Positions 52,792 to 64,000 of a stretch of 64,000 bases of DNA are shown one piece after another. The notes under the pieces were generated by a model that made no database searches, was not told the origin of the DNA, and worked only from the letters and a program-made list of their open reading frames with translations. This DNA is from Sialis fuliginosa. Lineage: Eukaryota; Arthropoda; Insecta; Megaloptera; Sialidae. Each line of letters starts with the position of its first letter. The stretch's first letter is position 1. A program made the translations under genes and the position numbers. The stretch covers positions 6,758,001 through 6,822,000 of the forward strand of contig OY540815.1 of assembly GCA_961205875.1 (NCBI GenBank), given 5' to 3'.

Positions 52792-54638
52792 GTACGTCTG
52801 GTTCGTGGCAAATAAAGCCAAAACGCTGCACTTTTTGATTGGGGTATGACACTTTCTGTGCTCATAGATAAGGTCAAAAGAATAATTTTCAGATAGGGAG
52901 CCACTTTAAAATCCGTGTAGAACACCATTATATCGGCTATTAAAGATGGCCCCCACCGTTTTTATTAAAATAGATGTATCTCAGCTCCTAGTCATCTGAA
53001 TTCAATTTTCTTTTGTTTGTTTTAAAGTTCTTATTGAGAAGATTATTTTTTGTCATTTTTCATTTTTCTCTAAATCTTAAGGGTTCCCCACAATTTTCGA
53101 AAATCTGAAAATTTTACTTTTCTTACGAACTTAATTGTGATATAACTTTTTTATTGTGCCCAATATCATTTTTTTACTTCATATAAAAAAGACAGACATT
53201 TTTTTCTGGGTTCCATTGATAACAAGATAATACTGTTTTAATTAACAATTTCTTTGGAAATAGCGTGTTAAACTAAGAAAAATAGATTATTTTTGGATCA
53301 TTCCCTATCAAGTTTACCTGTATTGGTTTCTCGGATTCAAGATTTTGATGGAAATGTCCATTTATACCCTCCCTGAATCAATTCTGACTATTTTTATCAT
53401 GACTGTCTGTCTGTCTGTCTGTGTGTGTATCTGTTTGTCTGTAAACGCTGTAACTCAAAAATGACAGTACATAGAGGGGTAAAATTTTATATTTAGAATT
53501 AATTTGTTTTAAGAAAGAAAACCTGATGTTTTTAAAACCGGAAACGGATGTATACTCTTGTAATTTTTAATTATTCGAATTATTTTTGAAACGGTACATG
53601 TTGGAAGAAAATGTTTAAAGAAAAATTTGTTTAGAATATTGTTATTTATAATTTATGTTATGTTCAATTTCTCCCAAAAAAAGTTTTTGAGGTTATATTG
53701 TTTTTTTCAATTATATTTGAAATGGTTTAAAGCAGAAATAAATCATTGTAATAAAAGTTGTAGAGTACGTTATTTTCTATAGTTTATGTTCCATTAATTT
53801 TTTTGTATCTCTTACCAATTAAAAAAAATATATATTTTTAATTATATTTTTAATTTTTTTTCATTTTATTTGAACAAGTTCATGACAGAATGAAATGTTT
53901 ATAACAAAAAATGTAGATAACGTTATTATCTATAGTTTATGTTCTATTAATTTTTTTATATCTGTCATCAGTAAGCCAAAATTATTTGTTTTATATTTGT
54001 AGATACACGTACATTTTTTTATTGTATAAGAAAGTTCAGTGACATCCATGACAGATTTTTCAATTTTTTAACTATGCCATATGAGAAAATTGATCCCAAC
54101 ATAAAATTTCATATGATAAAAGGTAAACTTGACATGGAATGATCCAAAAATAGTCTATTTTTCTTAGTTTAACACGCTTTTTCCAAAGAAGTTGTTAATT
54201 AAAACAGTATTATCTTGTTATCAATGGAAAGCAGAAAAAAATGTCTTTCTTTTTTATATGAGGTAAAAAAATGATATTGGGCACAATAAAAAAGTTATAT
54301 CACAATTAAGTTCGTAAGAAAAGTAAAATTTTCAGATTTTCGAAAATTGTGGGGAACCCTTAAGATTTAGAGAAAAATGAATAATGACAAAAAATAATCT
54401 TCTCAATAAGAACTTTAAAACAAACAAAAGAAAATTGAATTCAGATGACTAGGAGCTGAGATACATCCATTTTAATAAAAACGGTGGGGGCCATCTTTAA
54501 TAGCCGATATAATGGTGTTCTACACGGATTTTAAAGTGGCTCCCTATCTGAAAATTATTCTTTTGACCTTATCTATGAGCACAGAAAGTGTCATACCCCA
54601 ATCAAAAAGTACAGGGTTTTTTTACGTACCAGACGTAC
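52792..54638. mobile_element. 1.85-kb foldback element with arms of about 520 bp
   Basis: The left arm (52792-53319) and right arm (54121-54638) are near-identical inverted copies, from GTACGTCTGG/CCAGACGTAC at the tips through GGGGTATGACACTTTCTGTG, GATGGCCCCCACCGTTTTTA and GGTTCCCCACAATTTTCGAA to AAACTTGA. TA lies outside both tips (52790-52791, 54639-54640). The 800-bp centre has a CTGTCTGTCTGTCTGTGTGTG run (53405) and no transposase. Near-identity of the arms implies recent origin or correction. Confidence 0.92.
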
Positions 54639-54644
54639 TATTAC

Positions 54645-55035
54645 TTTTATAAGACCAATAAATAATGAGTAAATAATATTTTGACTTATTTTTAACAATA
54701 TAGTCCCTAAAATACAACCTTAATAGTATTAATTTTTACCAGCGCTGGAGGTATGTAACCCCGTTTAATTTTTAATACGTTTATCTGCATAAAATACGCG
54801 TGTATATTTTTTTCTGTACTTTTTAATTTAGTAGGTACCTATTTCACGTAAGCGTTTTTGTTGATAAACTTCTAAAACAGTATAATTAAATTTTCGCCAC
54901 GTGTTACTACCGATAGATTTCTATATCTGAATAAGGTATCTCTAATAGTGTTATAAATATTTTTACATTAGAATTTTTAGTGTATACATTATGCAAACAA
55001 GGCCTTTATTAGTCAGGTTTCGGAAAGTTTCTGGT
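54645..55035. other. Unassigned AT-rich DNA
   Basis: Nothing recognised. Confidence 0.35.
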
Positions 55036-55039
55036 GTAG

Positions 55040-55260
55040 GTGTTGTGTACTATTAAAATTTAGTTAATTACATAGGTGTTCCGTAGTTAAGTGTGTTAGG
55101 CAGTAAAATGTGCTATTACCATTAATGAAGAAGGCGTAACCTGGGAACCCTATAAAATCCAACACCGCTAGACAAAGATCGACTGTTTTAGTGTACTGTT
55201 CTAGTTTATTATTATTTACTTGTACGAAATTTTAGTACAGGCGTGTATTTAGTATTTTGA
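55040..55260 (+). promoter_or_regulatory. Promoter-like segment with TATA box
   Basis: CTGGGAACCCTATAAAATCC (TATAAAA at 55151-55157) is followed by AACACCGCTAGACAAAGATC and GACTG. A TGTTGTG-like start at 55040 and the position of the box are reminiscent of a retrotransposon long terminal repeat, but no second copy, primer site or polyprotein is present here. Confidence 0.35.
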
Positions 55261-55284
55261 TATAATAAAATATAATAGTTATTT

Positions 55285-55367
55285 GTGTGCAGTTTTTCGC
55301 ACGAGTATGAATGTTTGTTAGTCGAGGCGCTAGCCGAGACTAACAATCACACGAGTGCGAAAAATGC
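55285..55367. repeat. Palindromic (cruciform-forming) sequence
   Basis: The outer arms TGCAGTTTTTCGCACGAGT and ACACGAGTGCGAAAAATGCA are imperfect complements. The centre GTTAGTC...GACTAAC (55317-55344) encloses GGCGCTAGCC. A transcript would form a long hairpin. Confidence 0.75.
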
Positions 55368-55904
55368 ATTTTACACCCGAGGTGCACACAATATTTTTTC
55401 TACAACCCTATTTATTACATAATATTGACAATAATATAATACAATAATTAATTTATATACTTTGTATTTAAATAATAAAAAAATTCGACTCAAGTAAGTT
55501 TTTTTTGACAGTTCTATTTTCATTAAAATGCGTTTCTTAATTTGTTAGTGTATAATATAAGATGAATAAGTGGTGATTCTGAAAAAGAACATAAGTGTGC
55601 ACCACCAGAGATATCAGAAGCTGTAAATTCTGTAATTTTAAATTTACTATCTGCAAAATCTAAATTGATATATAAAATTTACACATAATACCATGCATTG
55701 TGTCAAGAAAAAAACCTTAAGGTATTGTTTATAATTTATTTATTTTATTAATAATTTTTTTCATTACAATAATTAATATAGTACTTAAATTTTAGTAGTT
55801 TGTTTAATACTATAAATATAATAGTATTTATAAAATTCATTAATCGTAAAAAAATCTAAAAATGTATGTGTTACTATAAAAACAGTAAACACTTAATTTG
55901 AATT
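55368..55904. other. Unassigned AT-rich DNA
   Basis: Nothing recognised. Confidence 0.35.
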
Positions 55905-56457
55905 ATTGCTTTCACGCAATATCGAAAGTACGAGATGTTTATTGATCATTTTAGAATGAGACGATGGTTGGGTCTGGCTTGAGGACGGTCCCATTTCAAA
56001 ATTATCAAAATCGTGTGTAAAGGGGAGGGGTAACATCTCAAAATATTTATTTTTCAAGATATCTCAAGAACGACACATGTTACGTGAAAATTGTATAGAA
56101 TCTTTTTTTTTAGAGCATTCAATTTCCTATAATATATAATTATATAATTTGCTTTAAAAAATCGTGTTTTTTTTAATTGATATTTACTTTGACATATTAA
56201 ATATCATTTTGACGTTTGTATAAATTTAGATTTAGATTGAAATTGCCAAAAAATTAAAAATATACGAAAAAATAATAGGGAGTCTTAAGAAAAATTTCAA
56301 ACTAATATTTTTTAATAAAATTGTATAAAAATTAAATGTTTAACCAACGCCAGGCAATTTATCTGAACACTGTATCGGTTTTTATTTAAATTTTTCAATA
56401 ATGAACTAATTTTGGTGAATTTAGCTTGAGAAAGCACTTTACATTTACTTGGCAGAT
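55905..56457 (-). repeat. Interspersed repeat R3, copy 6 (reversed, internally deleted)
   Basis: On the minus strand, ATCTGCCAAGTAAATGTAAAG to AATATTTTGAGATGTTACC and ATGGTTGGGTCTGGC-type sequence. It then jumps directly from CCCAACCATCG to TCTCATTCTAAAATGATC, so the GGTTCAGTGG...GACAGACAG part is deleted. Ends CGTGAAAGCAAT. Confidence 0.8.
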
Positions 56458-57042
56458 GTTTTTTTCCTGATTTTCACTAAAACTATGATACCTTTGCGAA
56501 TTTTTGTCGCAATTTTTATTTTTATTTTCAAAAATACTGATTTCTACAAAATGGTTATTTTAAAATTCCGTTTTCTACATAAATGCACTCCACGTGATGT
56601 TTCAAAATTTGCAGTTTTTTCCAATTTTTTAAAAATATTTTAAGACTAGTGCATACAATTTATACCTAGCTACAAAGTACTTTGTATATTCTTATGTTTA
56701 GTTTATTCGCACGCCAGAAGATTCAGAACTGCCTATAAATGCATAGACGCAATAAATATGTGTATTACTCCAGTTTTAAATTGCTGCTTCTATTATCTCT
56801 CAGACAGAATAAATGTATTTCACAATTACAATTTCGTGATACGGTATAGACATCGGAAACATTCAGCCACTCCTAATGTTTGATAATGATTCTACCTATT
56901 GTTTCAAACCGCAGCACCGTAATCTATTAGATATTTTTTGTTCTACTTTTTATCTATTTATTTTAATACATAATACATTTTTAACAAGAAAAATCATCAT
57001 ACCATTACTCAACGAACATTAAATTGGTGGTTCATTTACGGT
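56458..57042. other. Unassigned DNA
   Basis: Nothing recognised. Confidence 0.35.
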
Positions 57043-57118
57043 TATTCGATCGTTAGAGCAATGTATAGATAAAAATGTAAAAATATAATATGTTATTTAT
57101 GGATATAGCTCATATACA
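57043..57118 (+). repeat. Segment shared with 24719-24800
   Basis: GGTTATTCGATCGTTAGAGC and TATGTTATTTATGGATATAG correspond to the earlier segment; the similarity stops at CATATACA in both. Confidence 0.7.
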
Positions 57119-58180
57119 CTAAACTCCAAAATTAAAGGATCACTAATGTTTTTCAATATTTTTAGGTATTTTTGAATGGATGTATCTCCGCGAAAAATGG
57201 TCGTAGAACAGTTTAAAAAAAATACTTTTAAAGCTTGGATATTCTAGTTTTTGAATCTTTTATTGAAAAGTTTATTATCCTTAAGAATAACAACTTTTTT
57301 TGAAGTTGAAACGCCGAAAAAAAATAAACGTATATCAACTTTGAGAGGCTCTACAGGACTTGAAAAATTTTTTGGTCAAATCAGAATAAAGAATGTTTGT
57401 AGATCAGACTTTTTTCTTTAATTTGCTTTTTTTCTATTGCTGTACGATCATTTTTGACCAAGTTATTTGGCAATCAAATAAAAAATCATACATTTCACTT
57501 TGAGCACCTATAACTAGGAAACAAAAAATCGTAAAAAAAATTCAAGGACAGATTTGGATAGCTGAAAATTGTTTTCTTTAACGCCCTTTAGTTGTTCATT
57601 TGATATAAAAATTCTTTCGTTCTAAAAAATTAACTTGAAAGTGACCTATAAAAATTGAATATTTTTCATTTTTCATAAAACATGAGGAAAATTATGGGAT
57701 CATCAAAGTGTCTATGTTTTTCTTAAGTTGAAAGTATCCCTAAAATATCTGCGAAACCCAGAATTGCTCAGATTTTTTTTACTTTGTAACCTAAGCGATA
57801 AAACATGCCATATTGCTATGACAGAGTTAAAGGGTCACTTAAATTAACCAACTTTTTAAAGGTATTTTTGAATGGCTTGCCTCCATGCGGGCCGTGGTAC
57901 ATTTTTTTGATCAAATCAAATGAATTATTTTTGTAAATCAGACTTTTCTCTCCAATTTAATTTTTTTTAAATTACTTTACGACCATTTTTGATCGAGTTA
58001 TTATTGAGTCCAAACATTTGTTGTTGCTTTCTCATTGTTCTGCATTGAAATTAAAAGAACGTTCATTTTTTATCAGAAGGAAACATTGACATTTTAAAAA
58101 AATTATTAAAATTTGTAAAAAATATAAAAACAAAGTTGCTTTAACTCTATTCTATCATTGGAATTTTTTTTTTAATTAAC
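57119..58180 (+). repeat. Diverged direct duplication (TTAAAGGRTCACT type)
   Basis: AAATTAAAGGATCACTAATG...TTTAGGTATTTTTGAATGG (57129 on) and AGTTAAAGGGTCACTTAAAT...TTTAAAGGTATTTTTGAATGG (57825 on) open two diverged units. Both continue with GATCAGACTTTTTTCTTTAA/AATCAGACTTTTCTCTCCAA and ACGATCATTTTTGACCAAGTT/ACGACCATTTTTGATCGAGTT. The hAT interior near 23310 shares the AAAATTAAAGGATAA phrase. Confidence 0.6.
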
Positions 58181-59365
58181 GATTAAAATATATACACTAC
58201 GGTTGCCAAATTATATTTAATTTTAATTATTATTAACAAAGTAAGAAATTCCATTAAATGTACATAATGTGTTCTGCATATACCTATATTAAAAACAAAA
58301 ATTTTCGATATCAAATCTTTTTTTTATTGAAAAAGATACGGATAGTTCACAACTTTCGGAGTTCTGGGCCAATAACTTTTAAATATTTATAATAATCTGT
58401 GGAATTAATTGACTGTTTTGTAGAATACATGGCGCGTGTGGAAACTGGATGTATTAATAAGTAAATTACACAATAGCTATTAAAATTATTAATCTTTTTG
58501 AACACTAAAAACAATACAATTATTTAAGACTACTTAAGAGTAACAATAAAAATATTATTAAAACTTTTTGATTGGTGTAAAACTGTAAAACATAAAAAGT
58601 CTTATTTATGAAAATCAGTTTTGTCTATATAGATTTTTTTTAATAAAATTATTATTTTTATTTAATATTTATTTTTTCTAAATTATTCACGTACATACCT
58701 ATATTTATGATGAGAAAATATGCACGCAACATGTTGCATGTGTAAAAAATGGATGAATACATAAATAAACAATATCTACGCCTGAAAAATTGGTCGATAC
58801 GTGAATAAAATTAATGTGTTCAAAATGAAACATTATATTCAGTGATATTATCATAATAATCTGTATATAATAAATCTGACCTACATATTATATGTAATAT
58901 GATATCAATGAGATAAATATCAATCTTTTACAGTAGAAGATACGTGTAAGGGATAAAAAGTGACTGTGAGAACTCTTGATATTGTCACTTTTTGTTGCTG
59001 TAGTGGATAACTTTATATCGGTTTTCCTGAAATTTTCTTGGGTCATGAAAACATCTGTAAGACGTGAAGTGCATCGGAAAAAATGACAACAAACGTGTAA
59101 TAAAAGTTGGAGATTGTTAGAGTACTCCAACTACAAATAAGTGTTATAGCTGCATCGTATTTTCAATTGGAATTTTTAAATTAAAAATCTTGAATTGAAC
59201 CTTCTACAGATCATATTAATAAAAGACTTATTGTTAGTAAACCAGTGACGTTATGAAAATTCCTATGTAATCACTTGCATTGTGCAAAACAAATTATTTG
59301 GTTGGTGCAAGTTTCTTCATTTATACATTAAGAATATTTGTGCATATATGAAATATTGCGCAATT
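58181..59365. other. Unassigned AT-rich DNA
   Basis: About 1.2 kb; an 80-codon minus frame at 58888-59130 has no motif. Nothing recognised. Confidence 0.35.
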
Positions 59366-59373
59366 GCTTAAAC

Positions 59374-60024
59374 CAAGCTTGTCCAACCCGCGGCCCGCGA
59401 GTATCTTTGGTGCGGCTCTCATTGGATAATTAAAAAAAAATCTTATAATAATAAAATAATGAATATAACATACAACACAACGCTAAAAGGATTCTACGAT
59501 TTAAATTTTTTTAAATAATGTTTTTAGAATCAAAAAGAAAAACTAGAGGTACCTTATTTGGAAGATCCTAATTGGTTGGCAGATTTAGCTTTCAAAACTT
59601 AAAACAAAAATAAAACAGACTTTAAAAACAGAAACACTGAAATGTATGCCTAATAATTAAATTTAACAGTTTTTGAAGTCGGTTGTCTTTTTTCTTTATT
59701 AAAAAATTTTTTTTTGGCTTGGTACCGATTTCAAAAACTGTTAAATTTAGTTGTTTTTTTAATTTTTTTTTTAAATCAAGTTTTTTATTTTTCTCTTTCG
59801 AAGTCCATGGTAAGATTCCAATAGCGTAGCAAAAAAAAAATTCGGGGAAGGGGAGGTAAATACATTGAGAAAAAATTTTAAAGGCATTTTGAACTGATGT
59901 TTTCTCAAAACACGTTTTTTTTTAGAACACTAAATATTTCGGGAGGGGGAGGGTCATGTGCGGCCCTTGGTAGATTGGGTTTATGCTATGCGGCCCAAAA
60001 GGTTCAAAAGGTTGGACACCTATG
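59374..60024. mobile_element. hAT-like element carrying an R5 insert
   Basis: The ends CAAGCTTGTCCAACCC and GGTTGGACACCTATG are the 14538-type ends in reverse orientation. The flanks GCTTAAAC (59366-59373) and GTTTAAAC (60025-60032) match at 7 of 8 bases. Subterminal GCGGCCCGCGAG and TGCGGCCCAAAAGG are present. The interior is occupied by R5 sequence (59640-59830), so it is longer than its 334-bp relative. Confidence 0.85.
59640..59830 (+). repeat. R5 repeat inside the hAT element
   Basis: AATTTAACAGTTTTTGAAGTCGG and its inverted partner CCGATTTCAAAAACTGTTAAATT (59727-59749) form the duplicated head seen at 42226-42296. TTCGAAGTCCATGGTAAGATTC follows. Confidence 0.75.
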
Positions 60025-60032
60025 GTTTAAAC

Positions 60033-61740
60033 AACTGGCAAAGTTACATGAATAGCATTATTTTTACCTACGCTTACGTAGCGAGAACTAAGCAATGTAC
60101 GAAAAAATATCTCAGAACCTTTTTTGTAGATCACAAAATTTCCTATGAAAAAATATCTAAGAGCACATATCTAACTTTTTTAGTTTAGGCGTAAAAGGCG
60201 CCTGAATGCCCTACATCAAAATGACTGTTTTTCATGCGACTCGAAAAATACATATAGGAGTAGATCGAGCTTAATAAATCATGAAATGAACAATTTAAAT
60301 ATGTACCAAATTTTCTGAAAAAAATTCATGTGTTATAAAAAACAAATATTGAATTTTTTAACGTTAACTAGAAGCTTTTTTATGCATTATTCGATTTGTT
60401 ATTCGAAACTGTAAAAATTGTATGTTCTAATTTTTTTATAAACTTTCAAGTGACTTTTATAATTGCACTGGTCTATAGGTTACACTCGACACAATTTCTG
60501 TATTGTTCTGTATCAGTGGCGTACTCAGAGAAGAGGTAATTATGTTACTATTCAAGAGGAACTATACAATTACATTATTTTTAAGTCTATACGTTAGCAA
60601 TATGTTTTTCCATCTTGACTCGAAAACTACTCAACCGAATTTGATTAGACTTTCTCTGCTCGAAAGCCTATGTATGTACAATTAACATTCATGATAAAAT
60701 TATATTATAATGGAAAAAATATACTTGTGATATTTATGCAATAAAAACAAAAATTCATATAAAATAATTAGGTCAGGTACGTATTAAGAAAATTTTAGAC
60801 ATTTTTCTTATAAAAATATAAATAAAAAATTGAAATACAAGCAGACGAAGCCATGGGAAATTTTTTAACCATGACAAAACGCACAGCCTGTACACAACCA
60901 CAATGTAATATTTGCAAATATGTAGAACAGTCTACGTCATTTTGCTCCCTTTATTTGACAAACATTGGTGTAAAATAAACGAAATTCAATTTCTTGGGTA
61001 CTGTTCATATTTACTGCCACACGTTTATGTAGAAAAAGGAGGACGTGTAAGTAAGAGAGACACAAATAAGTTATCAATATTTTATACAAAATACACAATT
61101 TGTATGTGCGAGCGATCGACTCGGAACAAAAACTAGCGCCATCTATGATGATGTTTATTACGTTGTGACGTCACGCGTGCTTTTAAATTTTTATACTCCG
61201 TTTTATTTGTTATTTGATTAATAAACAGTGCTGTATATTTAGGAGCCTAGCCGACTAACAAGTACACCAAAGAAAACAGTAAATAAATAATTTTATTTTT
61301 AATTGAAAACTTAATTGGACCTGGTGTTACCTGGGTTAATATCCACAGAATTATAGTGACCTAAAATATGCAACATGCCCACCCAACATGCCCACCCAAC
61401 ATGCCCACAACACACGGTTCACCACGAATTGTTTTTTTTCCAACTAATAATAAAATAAAATATTGAAACCGTAATATATAGAATTCTGTATTCTATCTAT
61501 GGCTAGGTATATGTTTTTACATACCTAAATGACAGTTGTATACTGTGATATCATGGAAACAAAACACGACTTGATAAAGATTTTTTTAGTCGTTTGATGT
61601 TAAATCTTAGGTTTTCATAAAATATTAATAATCACGATACTGCACAGAAGAATTATCTATTAGTGAAAACCGCATTGAAATCGAATCAGTACTTCTCGAT
61701 TCTATAAATCTCATATAAACGAACATTAATTTTTATACAT
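60033..61740. other. Unassigned DNA, 1.7 kb
   Basis: CAGTGGCGTACTCAGAG at about 60513 is a hAT-type start without partner. GTTGTGACGTCACGCGTGC near 61163 holds a CRE-like TGACGTCA. A short GCCCACCCAACAT direct repeat (three partial units) lies at 61377-61410. The 74-76-codon frames at 59958-60188 and 60912-61136 have no motif. Confidence 0.4.
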
Positions 61741-61790
61741 ATACAGGGTGGGGCATTTAAAGTGTTACAGATTATTATCTCAGAACCATT
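61741..61790 (+). repeat. ACAGGGTGGGGCATTTAAAG transposon-end-like fragment
   Basis: TATACAGGGTGGGGCATTTA follows the pattern of terminal repeats of insect TA-inserting elements (ACAGGGTG). No partner end was found. Confidence 0.4.
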
Positions 61791-61856
61791 GCACATTTGA
61801 AAAAAAATGTTTGGTTGTGAGGGGGTAATCAAATAGTAATATTTATTTGATATTTT

Positions 61857-62280
61857 AAGTCACCACGAAGATGTATTCAAATGTTATAAATGTATAATAG
61901 AATATCAATTACAAGAAATCCTTTATTTATTCTTGTCTTCGTATTTTTTGATATTTTAACAATATACGAGTATGTATACAATATTATACAATCAAAGAAG
62001 TACAAATTCGACATTGCAAAATCATGAAAAAGCTATCACAGACAATTTTGTCTATTCGGGAAGTGTCTTTTTTACTATTCTTAAGTTGAGAATACGTTCT
62101 GTGGTTGTTGAGTTTTTGACAACTGTCTATGATTTTGTAATGTCGAATTTGTATGTAGTTCTTTGATTGTATGTGTTGTTAAAATATCAAAAAATACGAA
62201 AACAAAAATAAATGAAGGATTTTTTTAATTGATATTCTATTATACATTAGTAACATTTGAATACGTCTTCGTGGTGACTT
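61857..62280. mobile_element. Foldback element with arms of about 170 bp
   Basis: AAGTCACCACGAAG and CTTCGTGGTGACTT are perfect mirrored tips. The arms continue through ATAATAGAATATCAATTA, TCGTATTTTTTGATATTTTAACAA and CAAATTCGACATTGCAAAATCAT, and their complements, to about 62030/62130. The loop of about 100 bases has its own TTTTGTC/GACAACTGTC-like words. The frame at 61972-62166 is palindromic DNA, not a gene. Confidence 0.88.
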
Positions 62281-62339
62281 CAATTCCCGCGCCAACGCTG
62301 ATTGGTCAAGGAGCTATAGAGACTATGTAAACCTTGGTA

Positions 62340-62591
62340 TTTAATATTTATCGTTAATAGTTAATCGTGATAGTGAAATAATTTTACTTTACTTTTAATT
62401 TCGAATATGAGCAAGGTAACGAGTTACGACGGTGATAAGTGTCTCTAATTAATTCTACAAAAAATTTCAAAAATATGTTCGTTTACGCCATGACTCGAGA
62501 ATGGTGGGAGGTGAAGGAGGAGAAAAAATTTAGAATAAACGAAACTCGGCGTTTCAAATAAACAAGACTTACAATAAACGAGTCCCGACTG
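62340..62591 (-). mobile_element. TA-flanked element (27638 family), reversed partial copy
   Basis: On the minus strand it begins CAGTCGGGACTCGTTTATTG after TA (62592-62593) and ends in CACCGTCGTAACTCGTTACC, TTGCTCATATTCGAAATTAA, AAGTAAAGTAAAATTATTTC and ACTATCACGATTAAC, matching 27945-28025. It lacks the 86-bp tandem part. Confidence 0.7.
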
Positions 62592-63060
62592 TATAAACAT
62601 AAATTTTCTAGATAGGCCACACATTAGAAAACTTTCTCCCCACCAAATCTTAAAGTGTTTCCTACGTATTTATACAAATATTATAAATATTTTTACACGG
62701 GTCCGTGTATAAAACTTTACGAGCCTATTTCAATAAATTCAAATAAAATTCACCGAATGTTCGGGTGTGGGAAATGCGATTTTTTATCGCACATATCTCT
62801 GAATTATTAAATATCTTTTGTGCATGGGGGCAAAGATCCGAGTGCAGCGACACACAGCGGTCTGGGACTGAACTACAGATGTCAGATAAATAATATTGTC
62901 TACCATTTATTGCAACTCTTAGAAACTAACAATAAGTATAAATCGCATCTTTAGCCTCTAATATTTTTCACTTCGAATACATATTACAGTTTTTTCTATT
63001 TGCAGTCTAAATAATACTACATTTTTATGGATACAAATAATTCAAATTATTTAAGTTATT
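62592..63060. other. Unassigned AT-rich DNA
   Basis: Nothing recognised. Confidence 0.35.
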
Positions 63061-63826
63061 AAAGTGGTCTGAACTTTACATGTGAATAGACTTATGGATT
63101 TTGAGCCGCTGAATCCGAATCCGACCTCAAAATTTCTACTAGACGCCACAATTTTCACCTAGCCTAGAGAAAAAGTGTATAATTGACAAGGAAACATCCC
63201 TAGATGCCACTCTCGGATTTTTATGAAACTTGGTATAAAATTAAGGCCAGGTATTTTTTTATACGTGCCCGTTTTTAAGTTTAGAGGGTAAAATCGACCC
63301 TTGAAAATGAGGGTAAAATTTAAAATGTAAAATTAGCTCGTAAACTGCTTAGAATAGTGGCTTGTGTGTAATACAAAATATGTTTGGTATTAAAAGTGCT
63401 ATAAAATAGAATAAATGTGGTACCCCCTATAATTTTTATTTGGGAGGTATACGTATATGACCAACTACAAAAGTGCCGATATTTCCGAAATTTGAAGATG
63501 CGTTATTTTGAAATTTTATATACATACTACACTCTATTGATTTATGGAAGAAAAAATAGTAAATTTATTTAAATTTTAGCCTCTAAACTTAAAAACGGGC
63601 ACATATAAAAAATAGGTGTCCTTAATTTTTACCTGATTAAAATTTTTACCAAGTTTCATTAGAATCCGAGAGTAGCATCTGGGGATGTTTCTTTGTCAAT
63701 TATACACTTTTTCCCTAGGCTAGGGGAAAATTGTGGGGTCTAGTAGAAATTTTGAGGTCGGATTCGGATTCAGCGGTTCAAAATCCATAAGGGTAGTCTA
63801 TTCACATGTAAAGTTCAGACCACTTT
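63061..63826. mobile_element. Foldback element with arms of about 230 bp
   Basis: AAAGTGGTCTGAACTTTACATG at the left tip is mirrored by CATGTAAAGTTCAGACCACTTT at the right. The arms run through GAATCCGAATCCGACCTCAA, AAAAAGTGTATAATTGACAA, GGAAACATCCC and GTGCCCGTTTTTAAGTTTAG to 63288/63579, with perhaps one difference in ten bases. The 290-bp loop is non-coding. T-rich DNA at the right obscures the target duplication. Confidence 0.9.
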
Positions 63827-64000
63827 TTTTTATTTAGTGGGCCTGTGTAATTAAAGTTGTAAAAATAATAATAAGAAAATCGTGCACTGAATACACCCCT
63901 GACTATGCATACAAAATGTCATATAGTAAATACAGTACACTAACTAGTGTAAGGTTAAAAAGAGTCAAGCGAGTACAAATATTATCGTATATTATTTGTT
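63827..64000. other. Unassigned window end
   Basis: No feature recognised. Confidence 0.4.

Noticed and set aside
55040..55260. Possible full LTR retrotransposon
   Set aside because: No second LTR, primer-binding site, polypurine tract or gag-pol frame could be found in the remaining 9 kb or upstream.

Overview
The window is strongly AT-rich, non-coding nuclear DNA from a metazoan. The repeat types (hAT-like MITEs, TA- and TTAA-flanked inverted-repeat elements, long foldbacks, repeats ending in CAGACAGA runs, Penelope-type hammerhead motifs) point to an insect, with a hemipteran as a guess. I see no complete protein-coding gene, rRNA, tRNA, operon or CRISPR array. The longest open frame is 128 codons, and none of the open frames shows a recognisable domain or coding-like composition. 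Only a few short pieces look genic: a decayed reverse-transcriptase motif (about 13.94-14.02 kb, minus), an exon-like acceptor and short frame (45.43 kb), and a TATA box plus GC-rich ATG segment (37.2 kb).

Most of what can be annotated is mobile DNA. Eight hAT-like non-autonomous elements have both ends and 8-bp target duplications that can be read directly (12279-12737, 14538-14871, 17587-18494, 23006-23871, 29079-29467, 35510-35894, 39578-39645, 59374-60024). Two more have inexact 8-bp duplications (22274-22557 and 39177-39929). A TA-flanked element lies at 4147-4556, and elements with TTAA flanks at 25754-26481 and probably 20585-21480. Foldback elements lie at 4789-5119, 40565-40828, 41165-41592, 52088-52765, 52792-54638, 61857-62280 and 63061-63826. 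Five interspersed families recur and are called R1-R5 here: R1 (354, 15671), R2 (3950, 4559, 17720, 42820), R3 (5794, 20440, 30165, 43512, 45583, 55905), R4 (7259, 28746, 38835) and R5, the 'CCGACTTCAAAAA' family (26.6, 29.6, 33.8, 36.0, 42.2, 59.6 kb).

Nesting gives a relative order of insertion. R4 at 38.8-40.0 kb holds a hAT-like element that itself holds a 68-bp hAT element. R4 at 28.7-29.6 kb holds a hAT element. R3 at 20.4-21.7 kb is split by a TTAA-type element. R1 at 15.7-16.5 kb splits a segment whose uninterrupted relative lies at 37.5-37.95 kb.

The most interesting signal is a set of hammerhead-ribozyme-like motifs at 17.23-17.27 kb (minus), 40.62-40.66 kb (minus), 40.73-40.77 kb (plus), 4.99-5.02 kb (plus, weaker), 19.89-19.92 kb (plus, degenerate) and 28.45-28.48 kb (minus, degenerate). 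They have the CUGANGA core, a hairpin stem II, GAAA and, in the best copies, a tiny self-complementary stem III. This fits the small dimeric hammerheads known from Penelope-like retroelements. All of them carry one extra base between CUGANGA and stem II.
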